In this document: piece after piece, positions 37,837 through 52,806 of the stretch
Layout: every line of letters starts with the position of its first letter
Position numbering within the stretch: position 1 is the first letter of the stretch
Source of the DNA: Cardiocondyla obscurior
Taxonomy: Eukaryota; Arthropoda; Insecta; Hymenoptera; Formicidae
NCBI RefSeq assembly: GCF_019399895.1
Contig: NC_091877.1
Location: forward strand, 2,356,001-2,420,000
Length of the DNA stretch: 64,000 nt
Direction of reading: 5' to 3'
Translations under genes and position numbers: made by a program
The notes under the pieces: generated by a model
What the model was told of the DNA's origin: nothing
What the model saw: only the letters and a program-made list of their open reading frames with translations
The model's database searches: none

Positions 37837-40800
37837 GCAGAATGACTGAAAACGCAAAGGGTGAAGCATTGATATGCAAAATGGGAGGGGGAGGGAGAAA
37901 TCTCACGGTCTGTACGAGGAATACAATAGAAAGCAATCCCGGTGATCTATGAGAGCCGCGCCGATACGAACCGACAATCGCGATTCATATGGATAAACTA
38001 ATTCAAGACGGTCTTCTGTGTAGAGGCACTACAATAAGAAACGAAACGTCGCGCATCGAGAACGTCAATCTCATATGAATTGCTGTGAAACTGTCGCAAT
38101 GTCTTTTCTATGAGCGCGACAATTTATCTGCCCCGTCTTTCGCAACTCCATGTATCAATTCTTCTTTGTGTATCTATGTGCATACGTTAGGCAAATCCCC
38201 GTTTCCATTTCCGTTCCTCGCCATTCTAGTCGGATATAAATGCGCCTGATTGTTTGAGCAGTTGCACTACACGGGTAAATCAAAAGAAAAAATTAATAAA
38301 TAAATAAGAATTGGCAGCTCATCGAATTCGACTGCGGAATCATTTAGTAATCTTAAAAAAAAAAAAATAATTCGGGTATGTTAATTGTTGGTATTAATGG
38401 AATGTACAATAGGAATGTACACGATGATAAAATTTAATTAGAAATACTATGTAGTTAGTCGCGCGATAAAACGTGAAATCAATTACCGAGAAAAAAATTT
38501 GATTCAATTGAAATGACGATAAATAGTCCCAGCCCGTACCGTTGTTAATGAATACAACGATCTTGATGAAAGTCATTCTGCTTTCACCCCAAAGTACTGA
38601 CAGTCACGTATTCAAAGTGCCATGTACAATGCGATGCTGATTTATTGTCGCCGCAGCCAAACTTGGAAGCGAGCGATTCCGAGGCAACGGAAATCGTAAA
38701 TTTGAAGCGTTTCGAACTGTTCCTGCGGTAAAGCGCCGAAGTGGCAAACCGTCCTTTAACCGTGTTTAGGTTTCAGTCCTGAAATATCGACTTTGCAAGT
38801 ATGTGACGCATAGCGTATATCCGCCGAGATATATTTCGACAACTCCCTGACGCGTACATGTAAATTATTCGTGTAAAAATTAATACGTATATTTTGCACA
38901 ACAGATGGTTTGATGATAAAACAAAAAAAACTAGGTTTCATAGAAAAAAGAAAAGCACTCTTTTATGCGTATACAAAAGAAACCCACTTATTCAGCAAGT
39001 TATTTCATTTAAATTAAGAAAATTCAAAATTAGAAAACACGTTTTAAAGAATAAATATTTAAAAAGTTTAATATATTTAATATTATCTTGTATTAAAAAT
39101 TTTATCATTACTTATAAAATATAATTCCTCGCTTATATTCGTTCATACAAGTTCTCTAAGATTTTATAGTGCACAGAAAGTTTAAGGATTTTCTTAATGA
39201 ATTTCCTGACGTGCCAACTTTGAAATAACGCGGGATGTCATTTTATTGCGGCGAATCCATCGCCTCATTAACCTAATTAAACGACGCAGCTTAATAAAAC
39301 GCGAGTTTTTCATCCAGCAAATTAGTGGTTGTGTCTGAGAAGTGCCGTTAAACAAGCAGCCGTGATCATAGAAAACGGGCGCTATTCAAAAAAAAAAAAA
39401 AACTCGGCCTTTCGAGAGCGCTATCTTTTCTCGGTGCCGTAAGCAAAATTCGCATCGTTAACTGAGTGCAATTTATTCCACGACGAAGATAAGCATAAAG
39501 TCCAACTTTCATTACACGGATATTAATTTCGAAAGTAATTCGTCATTTAATTTATTTTGAACAAATATCGTATCATCTAAATGAAGTCTATTGATTAAAA
39601 AGTTTTTCTCTTATTTATACATTCTAAGAAAAAAATATATTAGTCGTTTTAAATAACTTATTTAGAACATTGTACATTTAAATACAATTTTTTTGAAATG
39701 CATTTTAATTACATAAACTAGAAAAAGATAATTGAAAAAATATTCACGTGTACATACTAATTTAGGCATCTGTATTATTAAAAGTAATTAAAAATGTAGA
39801 ATAAAATATTTTAGAATAGGATTACCTGCACAAAAGTTTTGTTAAACTAATTCGAAAAAATTTTAAGTAACACTGTTATTAAATGCTTTGCTGTGTTTAA
39901 ATATTTATCGCCGTTTTCCATGCATACTGTTTCACTTAGGCAGATTGACAAATAACGAAAAGAGCGGAGTTTTGCCTATATAAATTTTGAATGTCAAGCT
40001 CTTTGGAAGTGCATTTTGAAAGCAACGACCTCACGTTTCCGAGCGTAACAAAGTTTATTAAAATCGCTATCTCTGAAGCAACGATGAAAGTCTTTTAATG
40101 CTTATCGTCGGCAAACATCTCGTTTGATGGTATCAATTCTCTATGCATATAAATCGACACACTGCGTTAGCGACCTCATATTTAACGGCGTACTAGACAG
40201 AAAGTTTAATCACCGTCGATTTAATTAAAACAATAGCCATAATTAAAAAAAGAAAAATGTTATTTTATAAACGGTAATTCGTTGACAAGTTAAGGTTATT
40301 ATAACAACGAATAAAATACGCGAAAACTCGACGTTTTCATAAATTCTTTACGCGAAGGCTAGAAATAGAAAATGCAGGAGCGAGCTAATCCCAGCGAAAC
40401 ATTCTGATTAACGCGGGCTCTGACGGCCGGGCAGTTTTCAAAATCGCGTTTTATTCCGCCGCCGTCGATACGACCGAGGAAGAACACACGAGAATAAATC
40501 TCACGGCAGTTGACTGCGGCCGTTACGCATCGACAGGCGACAATTAACAGCGACGTCGTTCGTATGACACGCCCGATCGCTCTCCCGATTCATCGTCGAT
40601 CGATGCGCGCCGGCTGAGGAATTTTTTACTTCACTTCTACTTACGGGCGAGCCTTAATCTGAGCTCAACTCATCGGTAAATCCTCGTCGGCCACGTGTAA
40701 TCCTACCAGTTTCCATCCCGATCCCCGCCCCTCTTTCGCCCGCTTCGTCTTTCTCTTCAATTTTTTTTTTTTCTTTTTTTTTTCCTTTTTTCTCAATGCG

Positions 40801-43303
40801 ATTCAGTCAACCGTTGTGTTCCAACCAAGTTTAATCGCCAGGAAGTACCCTCTGACAACGAGTTTATATAGAAACTCCTTGCAGATACTTTTTTTTTTCT
40901 ACTAAAGCGCGATAACAGTGTTATACGCGACTACGTGAACGCATACCGTAGCAAGTATATAAAGAGCGTTCCAAGCTCTTATCGCCTACTTTCCTCCCTG
41001 CGTCAACTAGGTACATAAATGTTTTTATATAAGTACAACTGATAAATTAATTTTTATATTCTTAAAATTTTGTGGGAGGGATATCAAAACTTATACATAT
41101 ACGTAATATAAATTAATTTTTTTTTCCGCGCTTGCCTACTACTATACGTTGAAACATATTTTATTGAGACAGTTTACGATCCCGTAATATGTTATCTATC
41201 AAATTTCGTGACGAGAAAATTTCATGTCACTAATTTCGCCTCTGTAAAATTTCTCGACCGAGTTGAGTAGCTTTTTCAGAGATATTCGCGGCTCTTAGAA
41301 CATTAACCCATTTGATCGCCGAGCATAGACATTGGCCGTAGCGCGGGATATGGCCGCGCGAACTGACAAGCAGCCGCAGCTCTCGAGTACACTCGGTTAA
41401 AATTATTCACCTCTTCGTGCCGGGGATGGCTCGGTCACGGTAGGGTGGAGCTACCGCGTTGGTTTCCGGTGCTGCCGGTCTGAACAGACACGCGTATTCA
41501 ACAACAACTTAATGCTGTAAGAGGCGGCTCGTTTAATTTATCACGAAAAACTAAAAGTGCGTGATCTAATAATCACGTGGTTTTTTTTGTTTTGTTTTGT
41601 TTTTTTTTACGACGCATTAATAATCTGGCAGGAAATTAACTGCAATTTGTCATCAATTGTCACAAACTCTAGCAGCATTAGTTATTGAACGATTCAATTA
41701 TTATTATACATCCGCGTGAAAATGCGTTCGCTTGATTAATCGCAACAAATATATTTAAACATCAGCGTATATATCAGTCACAATGTATGTCCATTAATTG
41801 CGTGGCAGTTAAGAACTTGAGGCGCAATAATCCGTTCGCAAACACGAAGCCAGCCCAACTAATAAATTGTCCGTGTGTATCTGTAATGGCTCAAACAGGA
41901 TTTTGATTTAGTTGACCCAATTAATCCGCGGATTATATTCGTACCAACAGTAATAGAAAATGATTCTAACATTGCGGGGCTTGATGGCAAAATTGCATCG
42001 CGCGGAATTTGTAAAATACATTTGTAACATCGGTAACGGCATTAGTTTACGTACGGGTGAGAGCGGCGATCACTTCGAGCGGTAGTAAGTGAAACGATGG
42101 GCGTATTGAAATATCGCTCGTTATCGACTGTCCGGCGTAATATCCTGGAATTATTACGGCTCACACTCGTCATTAGCCGACGGGTCTCCGGCCGATACAG
42201 TCATCGTAATTTATCGACAACAAGCTGACCAACTGTGGCAATATTTTCTCCAAGAGTCCCGCTTTCGATATCACGTATTATATACATATGCATTACGGAA
42301 TTATGCAACGTAGTTACGCAATAATACGCTGGATTGCTCGATATCCGGGCGAATCTCCTTTCTTGGAAATTACGTAACGAGATTGTTTACTTCGTAAGTT
42401 TCGCGAGATAACTTCTGTCATCTCGTAAACGATCGCGCGGCGACTAAAATCCCATTCTCACGATTTATGGCGTAACGTCAAAATTTTACACATATGATAT
42501 TGCCCCGGGTACATGTATACGTGGGGAATTAGCGGTGGCATGACAGCTCGAAAGTGGAGGGCCGATATCGCGCAAAAGTGGAGATTCGACAGATATGGGA
42601 TTGTCGGCAATTTGTAAGGTAGCGTGCTTCAAGCAGATCGAGTAAAGAGGATCGAAGGTAAACGGCAAGAGAACGAAAAGAAGATGTAAGCGGAGGAAGT
42701 TGGAAGGAAAAAAAAAAAAAATGTGAGGCACGAAAAACGGAGCTAGAGCGGTCGAGCTCGACGACCAGGCGAGGAGGATGCCCGGCATAGAGCCACCGTT
42801 TTCAGTAGGTTACTCACGTTCCGACATTATTTAGACCTCGAAGACCGAGGACTGATGTGTTCCCGAGGAAAATCGTCTTTTGGGAGCCAAGAAGACGTAT
42901 TTCCACCTCAACGCCAAGATAGTGGATTCATTTGGAACTCGAAAATCCCCGCCATCGGCCAAAACGAACCGAATGTCGTGCCGAGACTGTCAAGAAGATA
43001 CTTCCAGCTTGGCGAATTCCCAACGTCGCGCGGAACTACGTTTTTACATATTGTACTTACGCAATTATGCGCCGATGAAATTTAAGTCAGGAAATCACGC
43101 GTGACGCAGAAAGCGTTGTAGTCGGCGTTAAAATCGACGCGAAAATAGCGAGGCATTCTTTTAATCTTCTCGCGTCCCCTTTCGAATCGCGGCGGGCTTA
43201 TCGTCGAGATGTATCGCTTTTATTGATCTATAAACGCTTTCACAGCAGCGAGCATAGTGTTTGCAATGAGAGTACGTATCTCGCGTATGCATACATATTG
43301 CAT

Positions 43304-43331
43304 GTAACGACGTAACGAAGTAACGAAGTAA
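43304..43331 (+). repeat. 8-bp tandem repeat (GTAACGAA)
   Basis: GTAACGAC, GTAACGAA, GTAACGAA and then a decayed copy. Confidence 0.75.
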
Positions 43332-45080
43332 AAATCGACATATGCCCTTCCCTCGTTTCGTTCCTTCCTTCCACCTCCTCTTCCCCTCGCCTTCCTCTCA
43401 TGGTTCGCATTAATGCGCCCACGTGTAAGCACGAATACATCTAATATGTATATGAGGAACCTACAAGCATGCGGTAAGGGTATACGTACCTCCGGTCTAC
43501 CTGCAGCGATAGAAATTATGCAAAGCAGGAGCGCTATGCGGCACAGGGAGAGTGAGAGGCGCGCGGAGAAAAGTCGGCTAGGAAAACTGTGGAAACGCGT
43601 TAAAAGAAAAAAAACTCGATGGAGGAGAAAGGAGAAGATACATATAAGAGCAGGCGATAGGCGGGGTAAAGAATCGCAGAAAGAGAAAGAATAAACGTCT
43701 GACGAAAAAAAAAAGAAAGAAAAAAAGTGCAAGTTGCTAATTGCGACTGTCGCACTTTCTCGTAAAGCAACACATCGTTGCACGGCCGTTTGATTCGTCT
43801 ATTGATTTCATCTAACGAGAATGCGTGAGAAAGGGTGCGAGCAAAGGTAGGACGCGAAGAGACGAGAAATTTTCACGGTGTCAAAATCGTGTTTATGCAT
43901 GACGATGTTGCGACTTGGTGATGATCTTCGTTAGCATAACTTGGAAGATGCAATGTACTCTTAAGACAACACGGCGGAACACGCTTTAACTGTGATCTCG
44001 TACTTATCGCTGTAGCATTTTCGCTCGGTTTCAATAATTTCAAAGACGCGCTGTTTCTCCCTCGATTTTACAGACCGTGAGCTTTTATATACGGATGGTA
44101 AAAAAAATTTATGGAGACTAAAGCTGAGAATAAAAACCCGGCAAATCAATGTTATCGCGTTAATTCGCTTTTCTAATTTGCTTTTTAATTACTTTAGAAT
44201 TACTAATTTAGAAAGGGGGATTGCTAGATTACTTAGATTAGGAGTAAAGCTTTATACATGCGAAACAGATACCGAGCGTGCATTTGCGCTAGAGTGCAAG
44301 AGCCGCATTCGGACTACAAACTTTGGTTACAATTAACGGCAGCATTGAACAGTCCCGCAGTTGACACGTCGTGTTACCGGGTTGTTTCGAGATTCAATAA
44401 TGATGCTCGGGGTTTCAATTTCGTGTCCTTATTTGCTTAAGAACGTCACTGCGTTCGACGACCAGCGACTACGCGAGTGGCGTAAAAATATCGCAGGCAC
44501 CGCGGTATCGATATCGCTTTAATGTTTTATTTTATTTTCGATCTGCGGGTACTCTGCGAATAAAGAAGCTCGTGTTTTTTACGATATCGCCGCGGAAAGA
44601 TTGAAATATTACGTATCGGAATACGTTACAGTTCGCAGCGAATAGCGAAGGGGAAAGGGCAACCGGAATTGGAGTAATCTCGAACATCAATATTGGCGTT
44701 AAGCTTTAGACATTGAGCTTGATTAGCGAGGTGATGTATATACATTCCTCACACGTACATATCAAACCACCAATGGAACGTATTACATTAACATGATATT
44801 CCGCGATTCATGATCGGATATCTCAGGTTCCCTTCCTCATGAGAATGGATTTTCCGCGTGATAAATTAAAATAAATTCGTAAGAGCGATGCAAAATAAAT
44901 TCACTCGAGTGTAATTATATTTTGGAGTAAATGGCCAATAATAATACTTTCGTCATACGTACATCATCGCTGCAATTTTGTATTGAAAATATAAACTTTG
45001 TCTCTACTAACCTCAGGTTAGAAAATCAATTTGTGTGCGCGAATTAAACGATACACAAAAACTCAAATTTTTAAAAACGC

Positions 45081-45101
45081 GAGAGAGAGAGAGAGAGAGA
45101 G
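45081..45101 (+). repeat. (GA)n microsatellite
   Basis: A pure GA run of about ten units. GA runs can bind GAGA-type factors, but there is no promoter context here. Confidence 0.9.
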
Positions 45102-48100
45102 CTTTACGAAATATTGCCGCAGTTTTTAATTTTATTTTTGCCCTTTTAATACGATGTGCTACAGAGCAACGTAAACGACAAATTTTATTACCGCGTCGGG
45201 ATTTATTTATGTAAAAATTCTTAGTGATATTCTCACTAGCCGATAGACGAAATTCGTCGAATAAGTGGATTTCAGAATATGTTTCGATAAACCGCACAAT
45301 TATAGTCTGTGCCAGAACACCTTTGAAATCCTGTCAACGTATGTCGCTTCCGCTTCGCGTATTGAATGTAGATGTGCTTGCATATCGCGCGGTTCGCAAG
45401 CTCCAAGCTTAGGGCCCATTCTTGAGAGATCTGAAGCACGTGCCAAACCGTCTCCCTTGTAGCAAAATTCACTAGTCCCGCTGAGATACGGATTGCAGGA
45501 AAGCGCTTTTAACACAACAGTCGTACATACGACAGAGAGCATACAAAGTGACGACTAAAATTCTGTAAAAAATTGCAAAAACCGTTTTACAAAATTTATT
45601 CCACTAAAATATTATTTATTAAATCTAATCTAATTACTGGCAATATCTGTGATTGGCACTAAAAGAAATTTATTTCATTATTTGTATTATAATATTTAAT
45701 ATTAAAAATAACATGCATAACACTTCTTTATACAATATCATTGTAATGAAGGATTAATTAATATTGATGCAATTCTCAAATTCAATCAAACGATAGATAA
45801 AAAAAAATAAACACGGAGCGTCATTTTGCCTAAAAAAATATTTAAAAAAATAGAAAACATTATTGTTGTGGTTTATCATCGACGATTTGCTTTTTCACAG
45901 CTCTTTTTCTTTCTCTTTTTCTCTTCTCTTCCGCCGAAAAAAAAAAAAAAAAACCGTAGAATCTAATCGCGAGCTGCAGTTGCGGCGCACGTTTGATTCG
46001 GGGAGATTCGCGGGAGAGCTCCAGAGATGAAGAACAACACGAAACGAAGGGGTGTGTGGGAAACGGGGGAGCGATGGGTGTTCGCGTATCTAGCTTGGGT
46101 GCGTAAACACGTGTGCGTGCGCGTACATATCTCGAGGGAACTGGAAATCGATTAACGCGGAATTGGGACGAAAAGTCGAGTTCCCAATGAACGTGTTACG
46201 TAAAGCCATTTTCACGCGAGATGCGCGTGTTCCTTTGTCAAAGCACTGTCATTAGAAACGACCGATTCGCGGAATAGAAATGTTTGTGACGGAAAAAAAA
46301 ATTGAAAATCATATTTTCTTGCCGCACTCGAAAATTCGGGTTTTCCTTCAAATATCTTTTCCCACGTCACCTTTTGCCGTTCTTGCTAACGTTTGCGAAA
46401 AAAGGGAATACCGGGAAGGCGTCCTAGAAGCTACTGAGAACGGCTTTGTGGGGCCTGTCTACCCTTATCGCGGGGATTCCAGGCCATTGTCCAGACCGTA
46501 CCTTGGTGTATAAAGTTCTATCCACCTTTTCTCACACCCTTCCACATATTACTTCTCATTCTCCGCAAGTGTGGACACGCAAAACGCGGACTTTGAACTA
46601 TTCTGTCGTAAAAGAATTTTGCACGCGAAACGCGAGTGCGCACTGCGCTGATATCATTGACTCGCTGACACACATTAAAGGTGAAACGCAATGAATACGC
46701 AGGCAACGAGCACGAATATTACCGATTAGACACGCTTCAACGATGACATTATAAACCGCATTATTGTATATTACGCGCGCATTTGGATATTAAATGAAGA
46801 CCGCAGTACGCGGTTCGAAATTGGAATATTACATTCCAGAATGTGTAAACTTGAAAATTATAGTAAAATCTACCGGAAAAAGAAGTAAAACATTTTATTA
46901 ATAACGTAATTTTTCTCTCACAAAAGCTTCTTTTTCAAACACGAAATATATAGATTCTTTTTAAAATCTTTTAAATTCCATTATATAATTTTTATCGTTG
47001 GAAAGAAAATAAATAAAACGGTTTAATTATTCGGATAATAAACTGACGGCAACTGTGTTGTATTAAACCCTTCAAGTTGGTGTTAGTCGAGATAAGTAGT
47101 CTATTAGGGAGAAATCAGATCACTCGGCTAATAGGTCGTTCCTACACAAGCATCCTAGACGAGATTAACAGCCTCTGCTTTGTGGTTTCGTGTATCTACG
47201 TGGACAAAGGTAACATCGGATTATCGGAGAAATTTGCATGTGAACAAGAGCAACTGTTCCGATGAAAAATACAGAAGAATAGAGAATGTTTAATTCTACT
47301 TATTTAAATTAGCAATATTTTTCGTACATAAATAAAAAAAAACAATTTTTTTAATAAAATAAAATATATGCGCGACAGTAAAAGTTAAATACTTGATAAT
47401 GCACGTGTATAATGCGGTTATTATATAGATCGGAATATTTACAGGGGGATAGCATTCATGATCGTTCATTATACAGAATATAAATCAAGATTCTGATGCA
47501 TAATCTATATCTTAAATTCCTCTTCAAAGAATTTTTCCTTCAAATCTTCGGTCCAGCGAGAGCCCTTCATTTCCTGCCTCGTCTATGAACCTTGAAGGGT
47601 TCCAGCATTCCAGAACCTTAATTTCCTCATTTTCATTTTCTTATCGCTTAAGCTGTTCCGTATTTCTTAATGGTTATATCTCCTTATAAATAACTAATTC
47701 CTCTTACAGAACATTCCCACGAAAGTATTTTGTAAAGGTTGACTTGTACAGTTTGGAACAAATTAAAATTTAATTAGCGACAATAATTATATCCAGCAAC
47801 AATTAATTAAAAAATAGCACTTATTATCGAAATCTTTAAATCTTTTTGTAATACTGTAACTTAATTGTATCACAGAAACCTTTAACGAGTATTCAGTGCG
47901 GCAATACTTTATCTCGTTCTATTTTTACGTTTTTATCGTATCAAGGAATAATACACAATTAGTCCACACTACATTTCCAATTCCTATTGTCGTACTTTTA
48001 CAAGCTCCACTTTTCTTTTTCTTTTTTTAAGTTTTGCACTCTGTCTACTTCTTTAGTTTTATCTTTCTTGAAAACAGATTTTCACTAAGCTAGAAGATTC

Positions 48101-49692
48101 TATACCCGCGAGAACTCGTTATTTTCTACTTTTTTTTTTTCCTCCCCCGTTTGAAACCTTTTCGTTTCTTTTAACGACATCGAAATCATTAACTCTCGTA
48201 ATTGAACTTTACGGACAAAGAATACGTGCATTACAAACGGAGAACGGAGACGTAGACAGTTTCCATTAAGTCCACGACCATAGACCAATGACAAAGGTAA
48301 GTCATTGTTTAAGAAATTATAATTCCATTGTCGGTTTTATATCCTATTACTATTTACAAAGCGCTGGGAAATTAAATTTTTTGATCACGAATATACGCTG
48401 TTAGATTAATAATATTAAAAAATCTTTTATATCGGCGGTACAATTGCGGCGTCTTATCGATTGAATATGTTCAATTCAAAAAAGAAAACATTGAGCAAAT
48501 ATCGACATCGAGCATTCGATATTCATACTGCTCATAAGCTGTTATACTTGCTGCTATTATCGGCAGTAAGATGCCGGAGAAAATCGGTCGGGACGCGAAA
48601 CAGCGCCGATGCAATAACGCGATACGACGCTTTCGTTTAGAGGTATAAATCGCCTGCGTTCGCAAACATAGACAATCCTCTCGTTTGCTTCGGTCAGCGA
48701 AATGATAAAAACTGCATTTTTAGAGAATGAACAACTGGGTTAATCTGAAATGTCAAGCGAAAGTCGAGATGACAGTTAGAAAGATTGGAAGAAAAAAAAA
48801 AAGGGAATTATCAAGTTAAGGGATAGAAGCGAGGGCGAGCCTTTGCCAAAAGGACGAAAGGACAAGCCGCGTAACTCGGATGACAAAAAGCTTAGTAATT
48901 AGAACTCGGGTCGTGCGCGAGAAAGATTCTATGCCGGACCGCTCCGCGTCGTCTCGTAAACGTCTTCGTGTTGGCGTATAATAGATGGACCCTTTCTATC
49001 CAAAGGCGCGGTTATTGATTCCGACGGCGATTAAAGCCGCGAACGCGTCTTTGCCCGCGGACGCGAAACCTCGATTATTCAATGGCGCTAAAGTCACGGA
49101 CTTTCCGTCTGTAGAGACGGCTCCCTCCTCCCCCTCCCGCTTTTTTTCCTTTCTGTCTGTCTTTCTTTCTTTTTACGTTCAGTCGATGTTTTAAATATAC
49201 GTACTTGACTGTCGGTGTGATTAGAGCGTGTCCTGTTTGTCTGGATTGAATGTTTAATCATCTTCTCTCCGCTATACTCGAGCGCGATCGAAGTTGTTGT
49301 TCCACTTTCGACTCTCTTGAAAGCGATGCATATTGCTTCTTCGGTGTTTGGGGCTACTTCGACATTTGCGAAAATTGGATATGAATATTCATTTTGAGCT
49401 TCACGCGAGTCGGATTACTTAAACATCAGGTATGTTTAATTCCGCGCTGAAATGGGGGTTTACGAGATTAATTTAACCATCCCAAAAAAGAAAAAAAAAA
49501 GAGAAACGGGCGAATTTTCGCGAGAATAAAAAAAAGACGCGTTGACAGTCGGATAGATCGGGAAAGAAAATTGTACGATTAAATAAAAATCGCAATTGCA
49601 ATTTCGATTGCACATGAGAATAATTCATTAAATCTTTTGCGTTAATTCGAATATAAAAAAAGCTGATGTTCCAATTTATTCTTCGTAAAAAA

Positions 49693-49712
49693 ATAATAAT
49701 AATAATAATAAA
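49693..49712 (+). repeat. (AAT)n microsatellite
   Basis: About six AAT units within an A-rich tract. Confidence 0.85.
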
Positions 49713-50640
49713 TTTAAAGTACGAACGAAAGTAAGTTACTGTCGATCGATCAATTTATCTCTCAAACTCGAACGTAGGACAGCAAATATATTTTGTAAAT
49801 AATATTTTTCCGCGGCAATCGTTTGATTGTTTTCAACAAAGTCCACTAGGACACTCCGCGAATAGTTGGTGCTTCGGATCGACCGGAGGAAGCATGTCAA
49901 GGGGTTTAAAGAGGAAAGCTGCTGCGTCGAACAAGTATGAGAGCACGGAACTTCCCATCGGTGCTAAATTATGGATGGTCCCAGTGGGCGCTGGGTTCCA
50001 TAGAAACTCTCATAGATGTGACAGACTCGCCCGGCGTCCATGGCACATGCTCATACGACCAAATTTACTTGCACCTAGAAGCTACGAAGCTACTAGCTGC
50101 TTCGTACTTTCCTCTCTCTTCGATCTCTAACTTTCGCGACCGCCAAGTAGTAGTTGAGTTTCACACGGTGGAAACTAAATCGACAGTTCGCACACACGGC
50201 TCGCGCTAATAGTCTGATTTGTCTTAACGAATTAACGCTTTCCCAGAGCTTACATAATACTTTGACGCGCGTTCGCGTATCGGTTCGTCGTATTTCGAAA
50301 AATTCATATGTATCCTGAGCATTTAAATGTGCATAGTTGTCGCACGAGATCGCCGCTTAATTAAATGTTAATCAGATTTCAAAAGCTCCTAAGTGAGAAC
50401 GCTTCAGGCTGCGTCCCGTCCCCTAGTCTCCTAATAATCGATACGTCGCGCTGTTAAAAGACTCAAACGAGCTATATCGACAGGCTTCTCGTCTTCAGAG
50501 ACCTTCTTAAATGGCAATTGTGGCTAACTATTGCCACGGGAAAGCGGCCGATTATTCGAAAATATTCGAGACGTTTAGTTATCGGGTGACGCGTAACGCA
50601 CAGGATCATTGCGTCAGTCTCGTGCCATTGACTCGACGAA

Positions 50641-50696
50641 TATACATATATATATTTTATATATATTTTATATATAAAATATATATATATATATTT
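50641..50696. repeat. AT-rich palindrome in a TA tract
   Basis: Within 56 bp of pure A/T (one C), positions 50658-50687 form a perfect 30-bp palindrome centred on TATATA. It could extrude a cruciform. Confidence 0.85.
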
Positions 50697-52784
50697 TCGT
50701 ATAGTTTAAAGCGCTTTTAGCTCACCTCGGATGTTCTTCCCCGGGGTATTTTCTCTGCGAGCTCCTCATACTTCTACTCTCATGCTGGCATGTCGCCGCG
50801 AAGGTACCACAGGGCGCTACGCATAGTTTTACAAATATTCCGCCCCTTGCCGGTGAACCGTTAATATTCCTTGCGGGAAGGGGGGGAGGGAGAGACAGGC
50901 AGGGAGAGAAAGGGTGAACGTATATGAGCACTCATGCATACCCGAGAATTAAAATTGTCCCGAGAAATGATGGAGTCGCGCAAAAGGAATTTTTATGCGA
51001 GCGAAATAAACGACTTTGTCGCAAAGCCTTGACGAACTCGATAAGCTCTATAGGGTATATTCACCGTGATCATCTTTAAAATCGTAAGATAGATTTAAAC
51101 GACTAATAACAGCTTCAAGTGTGTCGTCGTCCGTAATTTTCCTCCACCCGAAGGCGCGCTGAACTCTTTCATCTACGGGCGCGTTTTGTCATCCGAGATG
51201 TGTAAGAAAATGCTATAAAGCGCCTGGCACGCGGTCGCCTGCGACCCGCTGCGCGCCTCTCATAGATGATTGATGGAATTAAAAAGTTTTCCGTCGGGAC
51301 GTGTCCGGAATTAGCTTCGTGAACGCGCATCTCGCCGGCGGAAGAACGGGAAGGGAACTCGGCACGAAGGGCCCCAATACACGATTGTATTAAGCAAATC
51401 GCGCACTAGTTTAAGAACTTTGTTTAAATCGGATGTGAATTATGAACGGTCCCGCATTGAGTTGACAAGTCTTGGGTCGACAAGCCTTCGGGGGCTTCGA
51501 CCGAATGACAGCGGCAGCGCGTATTTACGGCACCCCAGCGATTCGAGACCTTGGCTCCATTGATAAATCTGCGACTGTGCGACCCTTCTTTTTTTTTCCG
51601 ATCTCGACCGATCGCACCCTCCGGCAAGGATACTCACCATCCATCCCGCAAAACAAGCTAATTCCCAGGACGTCCGTTCTGATACACTGCTTTCTTGGCT
51701 TAATTCCCCGAAGTCTGTCGTTTAATTTCGTTCTTACTACTGTGGCAATGTAACTCTTAATCTTCCTCTCTACGTCGCACTCTCTTCCTTCCTCTATATC
51801 TCTTCCACCCTCGGAACTAACCGAAAGAACGTATCCGCTTTCATAAGAGCGCTTGTACGAAAAGTTTCTTTTTAAGACGTTTTAAGCTCGAAGGACCAGT
51901 TTATTCTTGTAACATTATGATCGACTCATTTAACTTTCTTAAGTATAAAAATGTTTAAAAGAGAAAAAAATAACAACTTTATTATTTTAAGATTAACGCA
52001 CAATTAAGTTTTGTATATTAATTTCGTAACGATTATCGCTTTAGTAGTTTAAAAAAAAAATGAAAGAAAATGGTAATTTATTGTACAGAATTTTAATTTC
52101 ACAATTTCAACCTCGTTAAAACGGTTTCAAGCGTTAAAACGCCCGTGTAAGATCGGTGATAGACAAAATAACGGCCAACGCAACGCATTCTCCCAGCAAG
52201 GCCGCATTCAAACCGCAGAAATAAAATATGATGAATTTACTGGAGTTTTTCCACCGACGGGATTTCCGGGAACACCGAAAAGTAATCCGGGAAATAAAAC
52301 TGAGCGGCACGTTAGTAAACTTGACGCCGGGCGAAGGTGTACGTTGCAAAAGTCCTGCGCGTACAACGAAAGAGAAAAATATGTCGCCGCGGCTCGGGCT
52401 TTTCTCTAACGTGCGAAACACTCGAAGTAAAATGCGCCGGCCATTAAAAATGCACGTTCCAGGAATGGAAAGGCAAGGAAAGTCGCGGACATATTTTATT
52501 TTAACTCACCGCGCTCGTTTTTCGATGCACTGTGAAAGGAGACTCTCAACAACCAGACACCAGCCGTGGCGTACATGCCGCGATCATGCCCTACAACTTA
52601 TCCATATTCATATTTCTTCGTCCTTTCATTATGACTCCACGCACGAAATATGTCGGCGCGAGAACAAGGATAATCGCAAGTGATTCTTTTTCTCTGCAAG
52701 CTGCACGGAAAAAAATCTTTTTTTTTTTTTTTTTTTTTAACAACCGGTAAAGTTTTCAACCATTCTAGTATAATTAACTACATA

Positions 52785-52806
52785 TACGTAATTACGTGAT
52801 TACGTA
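52785..52806. promoter_or_regulatory. TACGTAAT inverted repeat
   Basis: TACGTAAT (52785-52792), TACGTG (52793-52798) and ATTACGTA (52799-52806) give three ACGT cores in 22 bp. ATTACGTAA-type sequences are bound by PAR-domain bZIP factors (Pdp1 and Vrille in flies). Function here is an inference. Confidence 0.25.

Noticed and set aside
42775..42818. Minus-strand GGGCATCCT near a GTGAGT donor, as another cassette copy
   Set aside because: Only nine bases match the core, and the spacing and order relative to the donor differ from the two real copies.
43220..43783. 187-codon minus ORF
   Set aside because: It reads the complement of a purine-rich tract with A-runs, giving Phe/Ser/Leu-rich low complexity and no recognisable domain.
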